Assembly (NCBI RefSeq): GCF_016793595.1
Contig: NZ_JAEULY010000023.1
Coordinates: 62,001 to 126,000 of the forward strand
Direction: 5' to 3'
Source: Phreatobacter sp.
Lineage (GTDB): Bacteria > Pseudomonadota > Alphaproteobacteria > Rhizobiales > Phreatobacteraceae
Length of the DNA: 64,000 bases
Shown here: positions 44,586-55,096 of the stretch, piece after piece
Position numbering within the stretch: the first letter of the stretch is position 1
Layout of the letters: each line of letters opens with the position of its first letter
Position numbers and translations under genes: made by a program
Notes under the pieces: generated by a model
What the model saw: only the letters and a program-made list of their open reading frames with translations
The model's database searches: none
Told to the model about the DNA's origin: nothing

Positions 44586-45043
44586 GGCGAGGTCCTTTCG
44601 ATATGCGTCAGGCCAGCCGAGCGGCCGGCGATGAGCCAGTAGACGAAGCCGCCGGCAAGGCCCGCGACGAGCGCCACGATCACCTTGGTCGCGGTGATCG
44701 CCTGTTCGGCGCCGAGGATCGGGTCGGGCGGCTCGGAGCTTGCCTGCGCCCAGGCGAAGACCAGCGTCGCCACCGCGCCGAGCAATCCGACGCCGAGGTG
44801 GAAGGTGAGCGAGCGCCAGCGCATGGCCTCGGCGACGAATTCGACCATCAGCAGCGGCCACATGAACCGCGCGGCCTGAAATGTCAGGAAACCGACCATG
44901 ACGCCGCCGGCCAGCGGCTCGGGCACACGGCCGCGATTGAGGTCGAACAGCAGCACGATGGCCGCGCCGACGGCGATCGCCAGAATGAAGCCGGCCGCGA
45001 CGATCAGCAGCCGGACGAGGTAGTGAAGGAATCGCCCCATCAT
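44582..45043 (-). CDS. Four-helix membrane protein of unknown function
   Basis: This 153-residue protein has predicted helices at about 10-32, 43-62, 80-100 and 117-138, and short charged termini. No motif is recognised. It is coupled to the cupin gene by a four-base overlap, and the upstream gene (the secreted hydrolase) ends 73 bp away. A start at MMGRF (45043) is the only sensible one. Confidence 0.76.
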   Translation of the reverse strand: MMGRFLHYLVRLLIVAAGFILAIAVGAAIVLLFDLNRGRVPEPLAGGVMVGFLTFQAARFMWPLLMVEFVAEAMRWRSLTFHLGVGLLGAVATLVFAWAQASSEPPDPILGAEQAITATKVIVALVAGLAGGFVYWLIAGRSAGLTHIERTSP

Positions 45044-45116
45044 GGGCGGCGACCTTAGTCGCCGCCACCGCTACGCGGAAGCGCTGCCTTGGAAGCGCAG
45101 GCCTGCGCCGTGCTGC

Positions 45117-46526
45117 TCAGCGCACCAGCGCCCCGTAGATCAGGTTCTTGAACAGCATGCGCGTGTGCACGCGGTTCGAGGGGCCCTGCGCCATCAGGAT
45201 GCCGACCACGCCCTCGCGCGGATCGATGGTGAAGCTGGTGCCCCAGGCGCCCGCCCACATGGCATCGCCGGTCGAGCCCGGCGCCACCGCGAAGCCCTCC
45301 TGCAGCCTCACCGCGAAGCCGAGACCGAAGCCGTAGCCGGGCCCGGTCGAGGCGGCGGTCGAGCCACCCATGCCGACGAGGTGGTTCGACAGCATGAAGT
45401 TCACCCAGCGCGAGGACAGCAGCCGCGCGCCCTCGAACTCGCCGCCGTTCAGGATCATCTGCGCGAAGCGGAAATAGTCCTCGGCGGTCGAGACCATGCC
45501 GGCGCCGCCCCGCAGGTACTGGCCGTTTTCCGCCGGATTCTCTAAGATGCGATAGGCCGAAATGAACGGCGCCTTCAGAGGGTCGCTGTCCAGCGCCTCG
45601 GCGAGGCGCGAGCGGCGCGCCTCCGGCACGAACCAGGCGGTGTCGCGCATGTCGAGCGGGTCGAGGATCATCTCCTTGACCAGCACGTCGAGCCGCTTGC
45701 CGGTGACGCGCTCCAAGAGCAGGCCGAGCACGTCCACCGAGATCGAATATTCGAAATTCGTGCCGGGCTGCTGGGTCAGCGGAATCTGGCCGAGCCGGCG
45801 CAGCATCTCGTCGCCGGCGATGTTCGCCGTGCGGCCCTCGATGTTCTGGTCGTCAAGGAGCTGCTTGATGCGCGGCGAGCGCACCGCGCCGGCATAGGTG
45901 AAGCCGGCGGAATGCCGCAGCAGGTCCTGCACGGTGATCGGCCGCGTCAGCGCGACATCCTCCGATGTCGTCGTGCCGTCGGGATTGGTGCGGCGCACCT
46001 CGACCTTGAGGTCGCGCAGCTCGGTCAGCCAGTTGGTGATCGGGTCGGAGAGCTTCATCCGCCCCTGCTCGATCAGCATCACCGCCGCCGTCGAGACGAT
46101 CGGCTTGGTCATCGAGGCCAGCATGAAGATCGTGTCGCGGGTCATCGGCTGCGTCTTGGCCGCATCGCGGAAGCCATGCGCCTCGAAATGGATGATCCGG
46201 CCGCGCCGGGCGATCAGCGTCACCGCGCCGGGGAACATGGCGCGCTCCACCTCACCGCGCATGACCGGGCTGATCCGGCCGAGCCGCTCGCGCGAGAAGC
46301 CCATCACCGTATCCTCGCGGAGCCGGCGGCCTTCGCGCCCGCGCCGGTCGAGGCGCTCGCCGCGCTCCAGCCGTGGGTCGCGATCGAAGCCCGGTCCGCC
46401 ATCGCGCTCGAAACGGCCGCCGGGGCCGGGCCCCGGCCCGAACTGCGCGGATGCGGTGGTCGTGTGGGTCAGGCTGCCGGCAAACGTCAGAACCAGCGCC
46501 GCAGCGCCGTGTCGCATGAACCGCAT
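45117..46526 (-). CDS. Secreted serine hydrolase, family VIII esterase / class C beta-lactamase-like
   Basis: This 469-residue protein has a signal peptide (MRFMRHGAAALVLTFAGSLT, cleavage after SAQ near residue 28) and a 45-residue Arg/Asp/Gly-rich linker. The serine-hydrolase domain follows. Nucleophile motif SMTK lies in FMLASMTKPIVSTAAVML (about 137-154). The second motif is FEYSISVDVLG, the YSxSxDVLG form of EstB-type family VIII carboxylesterases rather than the YxN of beta-lactamases. The C-terminus has WAGAWGTSFTIDP. I chose ATG 46526, with GGAGGA upstream. A periplasmic esterase is the best guess. Confidence 0.87.
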   Translation of the reverse strand: MRFMRHGAAALVLTFAGSLTHTTTASAQFGPGPGPGGRFERDGGPGFDRDPRLERGERLDRRGREGRRLREDTVMGFSRERLGRISPVMRGEVERAMFPGAVTLIARRGRIIHFEAHGFRDAAKTQPMTRDTIFMLASMTKPIVSTAAVMLIEQGRMKLSDPITNWLTELRDLKVEVRRTNPDGTTTSEDVALTRPITVQDLLRHSAGFTYAGAVRSPRIKQLLDDQNIEGRTANIAGDEMLRRLGQIPLTQQPGTNFEYSISVDVLGLLLERVTGKRLDVLVKEMILDPLDMRDTAWFVPEARRSRLAEALDSDPLKAPFISAYRILENPAENGQYLRGGAGMVSTAEDYFRFAQMILNGGEFEGARLLSSRWVNFMLSNHLVGMGGSTAASTGPGYGFGLGFAVRLQEGFAVAPGSTGDAMWAGAWGTSFTIDPREGVVGILMAQGPSNRVHTRMLFKNLIYGALVR

Positions 46527-46644
46527 GGGTTCCTCCCGCATCGTGATAGCTTGCCCGGTCTTGCCGCCGGTCGGGCCAAGCTCACCATTGCGGGCGCGGC
46601 GGGGTCAAGGGCCGCGCTCGCGCGCCGGCCCTCGCGCCACGCGT

Positions 46645-47910
46645 TCAGTCCACCATGCTCATCGCGCGGAAGGCGTCCTGTTCGGCCTTGGACATCAGCT
46701 CCGCCCGCTCCTTGGCGCGCAGCTTTTCCGTCTCGCTCTTGAGCTGGCCGCAGGCGGCGAGGATGTCGCGCCCGCGCGGCGTGCGTACGGGTGAGGAATA
46801 GCCCGCGTCAAACACGATTTCCGAAAAGCGCTCGATCTGCTCCCAATCCGAGCACTCGTATTTCGAACCCGGCCACGGGTTGAACGGGATCAGGTTGATC
46901 TTGGCGGGAATGCCCTTCAGCAGCCGCACCAGCCGCTTCGCGTCGTCGATGGAATCGTTGACGCCCTTGAGCATCACATATTCGAAGGTGATGCGGCGGG
47001 CGTTCGACGCGGCCGGGTAGTTGCGGCAGGCGTCCAGCAGGTCGGCGATGGGGTATTTCCGGTTCAGCGGCACCAGTTCGTCGCGCAGGGTGTCGGTGAC
47101 CGCGTGCAGCGAGATCGCCAGCGAGACGCCGGTCTCCTCGCCGACCCTGCCGATCTCCGGCACGACGCCCGAGGTCGACAGCGTGATGCGCCGTTTCGAC
47201 AGCTGCAGGCCGTCCTGATCCAGCAGCACTTTCAGCGCTGCTGTGACGTTCTCGACATTGTAGAGCGGCTCGCCCATGCCCATCAGCACGATGTTCGAGA
47301 CGAAGCGCCCGCCGTCATCGGGCACGAAGGCGCCTTCGGGCGGCTCCTGTCCCGGCCAGTCGCCGAGCCGGTCGCGCGCGACGATGATCTGCGCCACGAT
47401 CTCGGCGGCGGTGAGGTTGCGCACCAGCTTTTGCGTGCCGGTATGGCAGAACGAGCAGGTCAGCGTGCAGCCGACCTGGCTGGAAATGCACAGCGTGCCG
47501 CGGTCGCGCGTCGGGATATAGACGGTCTCGATCTCGTGCCATTTCTCGCCGGCGATGCTCGGCGGAATCCGCATCAGCCATTTGCGGGTGCCGTCCACCG
47601 ACACCTGCTCGACCACGACCTCGGGCCGGTCCAGCGTATAGTTCTCCACGAGCGCCGCGCGCAGGTGCTTGGAGACGTTGGACATCTCCTCGAACGTCTT
47701 GGCTCCCCGCTGGTAGATCCAGCCCCAGAGCTGGGAAACGCGCATACGCGTCTCCTTACCCTCGATGCCGATGGCTTCGAGCGCGGCCTTCAGCCCGGCG
47801 CGGTCGAGACCGACCAGCGAGGGCTTCAGGGGCAGGGCTTGCGCCGGCGCGGCGCCTGCGGCGGCGGCCTTCGCAACGGGCTTGGCATTCGCGAGATCGA
47901 GCGTCGGCAT
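46645..47910 (-). CDS. rlmN: 23S rRNA (adenine2503-C2)-methyltransferase
   Basis: Radical SAM enzyme that methylates A2503 of 23S rRNA and A37 of some tRNAs. The 421 residues carry the 4Fe-4S motif CTLTCSFC (CxxxCxxC, about 141-148), [14 protein letters not shown] and the RlmN-typical [22 protein letters not shown]. The methyl-carrying cysteine is in the C-terminal AACGQLKSE. Alphaproteobacterial RlmN often has the roughly 30-residue N-terminal extension seen here. Housekeeping gene with no obvious operon partner. Confidence 0.96.
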   Translation of the reverse strand: MPTLDLANAKPVAKAAAAGAAPAQALPLKPSLVGLDRAGLKAALEAIGIEGKETRMRVSQLWGWIYQRGAKTFEEMSNVSKHLRAALVENYTLDRPEVVVEQVSVDGTRKWLMRIPPSIAGEKWHEIETVYIPTRDRGTLCISSQVGCTLTCSFCHTGTQKLVRNLTAAEIVAQIIVARDRLGDWPGQEPPEGAFVPDDGGRFVSNIVLMGMGEPLYNVENVTAALKVLLDQDGLQLSKRRITLSTSGVVPEIGRVGEETGVSLAISLHAVTDTLRDELVPLNRKYPIADLLDACRNYPAASNARRITFEYVMLKGVNDSIDDAKRLVRLLKGIPAKINLIPFNPWPGSKYECSDWEQIERFSEIVFDAGYSSPVRTPRGRDILAACGQLKSETEKLRAKERAELMSKAEQDAFRAMSMVD

Positions 47911-47985
47911 CGGGTCAAACGTCCTAGCAAGCGCGCGCCTATAGCACGAAAGCCGCGCTCAGGCAGCAATTCTGCCGCCGGGCGA

Positions 47986-48531
47986 TCAGTTCGTCGGCGC
48001 GCCGTCGGCGCATTCACGCCGGGCATGGTCGAGGGCGGCGGCAAATCCGTCGAGCGAATAGGTGTCGGTCGTCGCCTCGCCCAGCTCCGAGAGCGACTGC
48101 ACGCTCATCCATGGATAGCGGCGCATGGCGGCGACCAGTCGCGTCTCGTCGGCAAGGTCGGCGATCCAGGCGCCCTGGCTGTCGCCGGCAAGGGCGAAGG
48201 TCTCGCCGCCGATGTCGACGTTCGAGCGACGCGCCACCTCGAAACCGAACATGATCGATATCTCGTCACGCACCCGATCGTCGGGGCGGGTCGTGACGAA
48301 GATGAAGGCCCGCCCTCGGACCGCACCTTCCGGCTCGCGCAGATGCGGCGAGCCCGCCGCATAGCAGAGCTTGCCGTGATTGGTGTCGGCGAGGACGACC
48401 TGCCACTCGGCATGGGTCGCGACAACCCGGTTGATGCCGCTGATCGCCTGCGCGCCAGCCGGCGCGCCGCCGGCCAGCATCATGCCGGCGACGACGGCAA
48501 AGGCCGCAAGGCGCAAGGCCGTCAGCGGCAT
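47986..48531 (-). CDS. Invasion-associated locus B (IalB) family protein, copy 2
   Basis: This 181-residue exported protein has a signal peptide (ALRLAAFAVVAGMMLAGGAP, cleavage near 28). The IalB domain reads WQVVLADTNHGKLCYAAGSP, FIFVTTRPDDRVRDEISIMFGF and ATTDTYSLDGFAAALDHARRECA. IalB was named in Bartonella, but the family is widespread in harmless Rhizobiales, so pathogenicity is not implied. Its start lies 10 bp inside the preceding paralogue, so the two are translated together. Confidence 0.85.
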   Translation of the reverse strand: MPLTALRLAAFAVVAGMMLAGGAPAGAQAISGINRVVATHAEWQVVLADTNHGKLCYAAGSPHLREPEGAVRGRAFIFVTTRPDDRVRDEISIMFGFEVARRSNVDIGGETFALAGDSQGAWIADLADETRLVAAMRRYPWMSVQSLSELGEATTDTYSLDGFAAALDHARRECADGAPTN

Positions 48532-49082
48532 TCCTGCGCGACGCGGTCCAGTGCCTGGCCGAGGCCGCTCAGCGAATAGGTGTCGGTGGTGACGTTCCCC
48601 CGCGCCGAAGTGGAGCGGACGGTCAGCTGCGACCCCGCGCGCATGGCCTGGACCATGCGGCCCTCCTCCTGGGCGTTCTTGATCCAGGCGCCGTTGGCCT
48701 GGGTGTAGAGCGCGAAGTTCGTGGAGCCGATGGCGACCGTGGCGTCGCCGCGCAGCGGGAAGCCGAGCGTCAGCGACACCTCGTTGCGGACGTTTTCGCC
48801 GGGGCGCGAGGTCAGGAAGAAGAAGGCAGGGTCGCGCTGCAGGTTGCCGGGCGCGCGCGCCTTTGGCTGCGAGGCGGCATAGCAGACCTTGCCGCGCTGC
48901 GTGGTCGAGGTGAACACACCCCAGTCACCGAACTGGGCGACGGCCGAGCCCTGCTGCGCGGCGGCGGCGGCGTTGCCGGGGCGGGCTGCCTGAGCGAGCA
49001 CATCGCTGGAATGGGTAGCAACAGCACTCAGAACGAGCGCTGCGGAGAGGGTCGGGAAGAGGGGATAGCGGGTGGAGCGCAT
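48522..49082 (-). CDS. Invasion-associated locus B (IalB) family protein, copy 1
   Basis: This 186-residue exported protein has a signal peptide (FPTLSAALVLSAVATHSSDV, cleavage after LAQA near 32) and a complete IalB domain: FGDWGVFTSTTQRGKVCYAASQP, FFFLTSRPGENVRNEVSLTLGFPL and NVTTDTYSLSGLGQALDRVAQEC. Each paralogue keeps a single Cys in the KxCYA motif and one near the C-terminus, a probable disulphide. It is the first gene of the pair, and upstream is a 477-bp non-coding region. Confidence 0.87.
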   Translation of the reverse strand: MRSTRYPLFPTLSAALVLSAVATHSSDVLAQAARPGNAAAAAQQGSAVAQFGDWGVFTSTTQRGKVCYAASQPKARAPGNLQRDPAFFFLTSRPGENVRNEVSLTLGFPLRGDATVAIGSTNFALYTQANGAWIKNAQEEGRMVQAMRAGSQLTVRSTSARGNVTTDTYSLSGLGQALDRVAQECR

Positions 49083-49559
49083 CGCGGAACTCGGCTCTTC
49101 AATCGGATTTCGGGAGACGGCGGCTCCGCCGGGATGTGGGTATGGTGTCGGCCATCATGGTAAACATGCGGTAAAGACGCATCCTTTTTCGCGGCGGACG
49201 CCTCCGCCGTCGGCATAGTCGCCGTACCGCCGCTCCCAGCCGAGGTAATTGGGAGCCAATCCCGGCAAGACTAGGGCAGTTTCACGAAACTCCCGGTTGC
49301 GGATGCCGATGAGGCAGCCCGACACGACCGGCCCGACAACCCTTCAGCACCGGTATCCGGCGAATTCGCCGCCCCGCTGGCCGTCCCGGCGCCGCGCGTG
49401 GGACGACGTTGCGGCCGGCCCGCTCAAATGCCGTCAGGACGGAGCAATCGAACCGCGCCGGTCGCCATCGATACTCATGACCAGAAGCGCAAATCTGTAC
49501 GTCCACACCGGGGAAGCGGACAGGCGTTTCGGAACTGTCACGCGCCGATGGAGGCCATG
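49083..49559. other. 477-bp intergenic region, no gene supported
   Basis: Between the first IalB gene (minus) and a small plus-strand gene. It contains the presumed IalB promoter, a T-run (about 49184-49189) next to a CGGCGGA/TCCGCCG inverted repeat, and the second copy of the 23-nt motif (49520-49542). Open frames here have no start signal or recognisable product. Confidence 0.5.
49520..49542 (+). repeat. 23-nt intergenic motif, copy 2
   Basis: Core TTTCGGAACTGTCACG (49527-49542) preceded by ACAGGCG, matching the copy at 44191-44213 at 21 of 23 positions. It ends 17 bp upstream of the ATG at 49560 and could overlap that gene's promoter. Confidence 0.5.
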
Positions 49560-49784
49560 ATGCATTCCCATGACATCGCCAGCGCCTTGATCACCGAGCC
49601 CCTGCTGATCGCTCTGGTCCTTGCGACCGGCCTTGCCCTCGCGGCCCTGCTCATCCTGTTCGTCGCCGACATGCTCGGCCAGATCCGCCGCATGGAGCAG
49701 AACCTGACGCCGGCCTACAGCCGCGAGACCTGGCTGCGGCGGCAGATCGTGCTGATGGCGCACGAGCGCGAACGCCTGCGCTGA
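49560..49784 (+). CDS. Small single-span membrane protein of unknown function
   Basis: This 74-residue protein has one long hydrophobic helix (PLLIALVLATGLALAALLIL, about 15-34) followed by a basic amphipathic tail (LGQIRRMEQNLTPAYSRETWLRRQIVLMAHERERLR). I chose ATG 49560 because GGAGG sits five bases upstream. ATG 49557 is too close to it, and the longer frame to 49398 is not supported. It ends 8 bp before a terminator hairpin. Function unknown. Confidence 0.65.
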   Translation: MHSHDIASALITEPLLIALVLATGLALAALLILFVADMLGQIRRMEQNLTPAYSRETWLRRQIVLMAHERERLR

Positions 49785-49791
49785 AACGACA

Positions 49792-49813
49792 ACGGGCGGC
49801 TGAAGCCGCCCGT
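49792..49813. terminator. Hairpin between the small membrane protein and leuC
   Basis: ACGGGCGGC-TGAA-GCCGCCCGT is a perfect 9-bp stem with a stable tetraloop, placed between convergent stops at 49784 (+) and 49840 (-). A likely bidirectional terminator with only weak U-tracts. Confidence 0.72.
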
Positions 49814-49839
49814 GACACTTATCGGATGCGGAGCCGAAC

Positions 49840-51249
49840 TCAGCCCCAGGTCCGGATATCGACGAAGTGGCCTTCCACCGCCGCCGCCGCCGCCATGATC
49901 GGCGAGACGAGGTGGGTGCGGCCCTTGTAGCCCTGACGCCCCTCGAAATTGCGGTTGGAGGTCGAGGCGCAGCGCTCGCCGGGCTTCAGCTTGTCGGGGT
50001 TCATGGCGAGGCACATGGAGCAGCCCGCCTCGCGCCATTCGAAACCGGCGGCGGTGAAGATCTTGTCCAGACCCTCCTGCTCGGCCTGCTCCTTCACGAG
50101 GCCGGAGCCCGGCACGATCATCGCCGACACCGTGGATGCGACCTTGCGGTCCTTCACGATGCGCGCGACCTCGCGCAGGTCCTCGATGCGCGAATTGGTG
50201 CAGGAGCCGATGAACACCTTGTCCAGGCGGATGTCGGTGATCCTGGTGCCCGGCTTGAGGTCCATGTACTCAAGCGCGCGCCACTTGGAGAGGCGCTTGT
50301 TCTCGTCGTCGATCTCGTCCGGGTTCGGCACCATGCCCTGCACGGAGATGACATCCTCGGGGGACGTGCCCCAGGAGACGATGGGCGGCAGGTTGTTGGC
50401 GTCGAGCACGACCGTGCGGTCGAAATGGGCGCCCTCTTCCGTGTAGAGCGTCTCCCAGTATTTCACCGCCATGTCCCAGGCCATGCCCTTCGGGGCCTTC
50501 GGGCGGCCCTTCAGATAGGCGTAGGTCTTCTCGTCCGGCGCGATCAGGCCGGCGCGCGCGCCGCCCTCGATGGACATGTTGCAGATGGTCATCCGCCCTT
50601 CCATCGAGATGGCGCGGATCGCCTCGCCGGCATATTCGATCACCGAGCCGGTGCCGCCGGCCGTGCCGATCTCGCCGATGATCGCGAGGATGATGTCCTT
50701 CGCCGTCACGCCGTCCTTCAGCGTGCCGTCGACGCGGACGAGCATGTTCTTCGCCTTTTTCTGGATCAGCGTCTGGGTGGCGAGCACATGCTCCACCTCC
50801 GAGGTGCCGATGCCATGGGCGAGCGCGCCGAAGGCGCCGTGGGTCGAGGTGTGGCTGTCGCCGCAGACGATGGTCGTGCCCGGCAGGGTGAAGCCCTGCT
50901 CCGGCCCGATGACGTGGACGATGCCCTGGCGGATGTCGGCGGCGTCGTAATATTCGATGCCGAACTCCTTGGAGTTCTGCGCCAGCGCATCCACCTGCGT
51001 GCGGCTTTCCTCGTCCTTGATGCCGAACTTGCGGTCCGAGGTGGTCGCGATGTTGTGGTCGACCACGGCAAGCGTCTTCTGCGGCGCACGCACCTTGCGG
51101 CCCGTCGTGCGCAGCCCCTCGAAAGCCTGCGGGCTCGTCACCTCGTGGACGAGATGGCGGTCAATGTAGAGAAGGCAGGTGCCATCGTCCTGCCGGTCGA
51201 CCACGTGGTCGTCCCAGATCTTGTCGTAGAGCGTGCGCGGTGCGGCCAT
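49840..51249 (-). CDS. leuC: 3-isopropylmalate dehydratase large subunit
   Basis: LeuC with LeuD isomerises 2-isopropylmalate to 3-isopropylmalate in leucine synthesis. The 469 residues match the family. The 4Fe-4S ligands are in GSCTNSR (Cys about 350) and [12 protein letters not shown] (about 410 and 413). The N-terminus has [12 protein letters not shown] and [16 protein letters not shown], and [32 protein letters not shown] lies at about 130-160. leuD is not in the window. No leader peptide or attenuator was seen in the 118-bp upstream gap. Confidence 0.97.
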   Translation of the reverse strand: MAAPRTLYDKIWDDHVVDRQDDGTCLLYIDRHLVHEVTSPQAFEGLRTTGRKVRAPQKTLAVVDHNIATTSDRKFGIKDEESRTQVDALAQNSKEFGIEYYDAADIRQGIVHVIGPEQGFTLPGTTIVCGDSHTSTHGAFGALAHGIGTSEVEHVLATQTLIQKKAKNMLVRVDGTLKDGVTAKDIILAIIGEIGTAGGTGSVIEYAGEAIRAISMEGRMTICNMSIEGGARAGLIAPDEKTYAYLKGRPKAPKGMAWDMAVKYWETLYTEEGAHFDRTVVLDANNLPPIVSWGTSPEDVISVQGMVPNPDEIDDENKRLSKWRALEYMDLKPGTRITDIRLDKVFIGSCTNSRIEDLREVARIVKDRKVASTVSAMIVPGSGLVKEQAEQEGLDKIFTAAGFEWREAGCSMCLAMNPDKLKPGERCASTSNRNFEGRQGYKGRTHLVSPIMAAAAAVEGHFVDIRTWG

Positions 51250-51336
51250 GGCGGACCCCCGTTATTCAACAAAGTGGCGGGTCTCATACCCTTGAATCGG
51301 TCAAGAGAGAAGGCCCGTTGCGGCGCCTGCATGACA

Positions 51337-51357
51337 GGGCGGCGGCATGCGCCGCCC
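51337..51357 (-). terminator. Possible terminator after argF
   Basis: GGGCGGC (51337-51343) and GCCGCCC (51351-51357) form a 7-bp stem 11 bases past the argF stop. There is no U-tract, so termination strength is doubtful. Confidence 0.35.
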
Positions 51358-51367
51358 CGGCTGCGCC

Positions 51368-53478
<2,111 letters not shown>

Positions 53479-53512
53479 TTCGACCTCCTCGTCGAATACT
53501 CCCGAAAGTCAG

Positions 53513-53540
53513 AAAAAAACGGCCGCCCCGAGGGGGCGGC
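53513..53540 (-). terminator. Intrinsic terminator between arsC and argD
   Basis: On the minus strand, GCCGCCCC and GGGGCGGC (53522-53540, loop of three) are followed by a run of seven U residues (complement of 53513-53519). This is a textbook rho-independent terminator, 86 bp after the arsC stop and 35 bp before the argD start, so it ends the ars operon. Acting as an argD attenuator is a less likely alternative. Confidence 0.85.
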
Positions 53541-53625
53541 ACGGCTTGAAGCTATGTGGTCGGAGCGCCGAAAAGTCAAGGTTCCCGACGGTAAGCCGGC
53601 GTTACGCCGGGACGAGCCGCACGCA

Positions 53626-54033
53626 TCAGCTTCGGCCCGGCACGATCTCCCCGTCCTCCTTGACGAAGTCGCCGATGGCGGGGCTGCCAAGGATGTCGAG
53701 CACCACCTCCGAGGGCCGGCAGAGCCTTGTGCCGAGTTCCGTCTCGACGATGGGGCGGTTGATGAGGATCGGATGGATCATCATGGCGTCGATCAGATGC
53801 TCGTCGCTCAGCGCCGGGTTGTCGAGGCCGAGCGCGGCATAGGGTGTGTCCTTCTGGCGCAGCAGCTCTCGCGGGCCGATCTCCATCGCCGCCATCAGGG
53901 CGACGAGGCGCTCGCGGCTCGGCGGCGCCTTCAGATATTCGATGACAACGGGTTCCTCGCCGCTCTGGCGGATCATGGCGAGCGTGTTGCGCGACGTGCC
54001 GCAATCGGGATTGTGGTAGATGGTGACGGTCAT
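53626..54033 (-). CDS. arsC: Arsenate reductase, glutaredoxin-dependent
   Basis: Reduces arsenate to arsenite with glutaredoxin and glutathione. The 135 residues match the R773/Spx-type ArsC family. The catalytic cysteine is in NPDCGTSRN (Cys11), and the substrate-binding arginines include those in MIHPILINRPIV (about 87-98) and GTRLCRPSEVV. It overlaps the aquaporin gene by ATGA and is the last gene of arsR-aqpS-arsC, followed by a strong terminator. Confidence 0.95.
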   Translation of the reverse strand: MTVTIYHNPDCGTSRNTLAMIRQSGEEPVVIEYLKAPPSRERLVALMAAMEIGPRELLRQKDTPYAALGLDNPALSDEHLIDAMMIHPILINRPIVETELGTRLCRPSEVVLDILGSPAIGDFVKEDGEIVPGRS

Positions 54034-54719
54034 TCAGCGGGCTCCCCTGCCGGTCTTGCGGTGGCGCCGGCGAGAAGCCAGCCCATGAATGCGAGGGCGC
54101 AGGCGGCGCCCGCGAGCTCCGCCACGATGAATCCCGGAAGATCGACGGGGCGGATGCCCGAGAAGGTCGCGGTCAGCGACCTTGCTACCGCCACCGCCGG
54201 ATTGGCGAAGGAGGTCGATGCAGTGAACCAGTAGGCGGCGGTGATGTAGAGGCCGACCAGCCAGGGCACGGCCTGCGCGGCGAAGCGCAGACCGCCGAAT
54301 ATGGTCGCCACCAGTCCGAAGGCTGCCACCCATTCGGCGAACCATTGCGACGCGCCCGTCCGGATCTTCGGCGAGATGCCGAAAGGGGCGAGACCGAACA
54401 TGAGATGGGCGATGGCGGTTCCGGCAATGCCACCGAGGACCTGCGCGGCGGCATAGGCCGTCGCCTCGCGACCGGCGAGGTCGCCGCGCAGCGCGAAGAC
54501 CATCGACACGGCCGGGTTGAAATGCGCACCGGAGACCGGCCCCAGGATCGCGATGAGGACAACGAGAATGGCGCCGGTCGGCAGCGTGTTGCAGAGCAGG
54601 GCCAACGCCTGATCGCGGGTCAGTCCATCCGCCATGATGCCCGACCCGACGACGGTCGCGACCAGCATCGCGGTGCCGATGGCCTCGGCCGCCAGTCGGC
54701 GCGGCAGGTCGAAGGTCAT
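54030..54719 (-). CDS. aqpS: Aquaglyceroporin, AqpS-like
   Basis: This 229-residue MIP-family channel has six helices and both NPA boxes: HFNPAVSM (about 69-76) and FANPAVAVARS (about 182-192). In Sinorhizobium meliloti the equivalent arsR-aqpS-arsC operon uses AqpS to let arsenite out down its gradient in place of an ArsB pump. The identical order here supports the same role. I chose ATG 54719, which overlaps arsR by ATGA. Upstream in-frame residues are arsR sequence. Confidence 0.93.
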   Translation of the reverse strand: MTFDLPRRLAAEAIGTAMLVATVVGSGIMADGLTRDQALALLCNTLPTGAILVVLIAILGPVSGAHFNPAVSMVFALRGDLAGREATAYAAAQVLGGIAGTAIAHLMFGLAPFGISPKIRTGASQWFAEWVAAFGLVATIFGGLRFAAQAVPWLVGLYITAAYWFTASTSFANPAVAVARSLTATFSGIRPVDLPGFIVAELAGAACALAFMGWLLAGATARPAGEPAE

Positions 54720-55078
54720 CGGCCCCTGCCCCCCGTCGCCTTCGCGGCGCGGCGCGGCGCGAGCTGGTCCGTCAGCGGCGCGCACACCTCCGGGCGCCCG
54801 CCGCAGCAATCCTGGACGAGGTGCAGCGTCACCGCGCGAAACCGGTCGAGGTCCGCGCGATAGACGATCGAGCGGCCACGCCGCTCGCCGCGCACCAGCC
54901 CTGCCCGCGCCAGCACCGCGAGATGCGCCGACATCGTGTTCTGCGTCACCGCGAGCTCGCGGCCGATCTCGCCGGCGGGGATGCCTTCCGGCTCGCGCGC
55001 GACCAGCATGCGAAAGCTGGCGAGCCGGGTCGGCTGGGCGAGCGCAGAGAGCACGGCGATGGTCTCGATATCATCCAT
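54716..55078 (-). CDS. arsR: ArsR-family arsenic-responsive repressor
   Basis: This 120-residue winged-helix repressor has its recognition region in GEIGRELAVTQNTMSAHLAVLARAGLV (about 37-62). The classical ELCVCDL metal site is absent. A C-terminal cysteine cluster, Cys91-Cys92 and Cys99 (DCCGGRPEVC), is present instead and resembles the As(III) site of Acidithiobacillus-type ArsR. It is the first gene of the operon. A palindromic operator candidate lies 3 bp upstream of the start codon. Confidence 0.92.
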   Translation of the reverse strand: MDDIETIAVLSALAQPTRLASFRMLVAREPEGIPAGEIGRELAVTQNTMSAHLAVLARAGLVRGERRGRSIVYRADLDRFRAVTLHLVQDCCGGRPEVCAPLTDQLAPRRAAKATGGRGR

Positions 55079-55080
55079 AT

Positions 55081-55096
55081 ATCGAGAATTATCGAT
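55081..55096 (-). promoter_or_regulatory. Candidate ArsR operator
   Basis: ATCGA-N6-TCGAT is an inverted repeat at 55081-55096, starting 3 bp upstream of the arsR ATG. A GATAAT (minus strand) inside it could be the -10 element. With the start codon so close, the mRNA would be leaderless or nearly so, and repressor binding would block the promoter directly. Confidence 0.5.

Noticed and set aside
47986..49082. Virulence (invasion) locus
   Set aside because: IalB domains are common in non-pathogenic Rhizobiales and nothing else in the window suggests host invasion.
53513..53540. Attenuator controlling argD
   Set aside because: The hairpin with its U-run lies downstream of arsC and no leader ORF or alternative pairing partner is visible, so an ars operon terminator is simpler.
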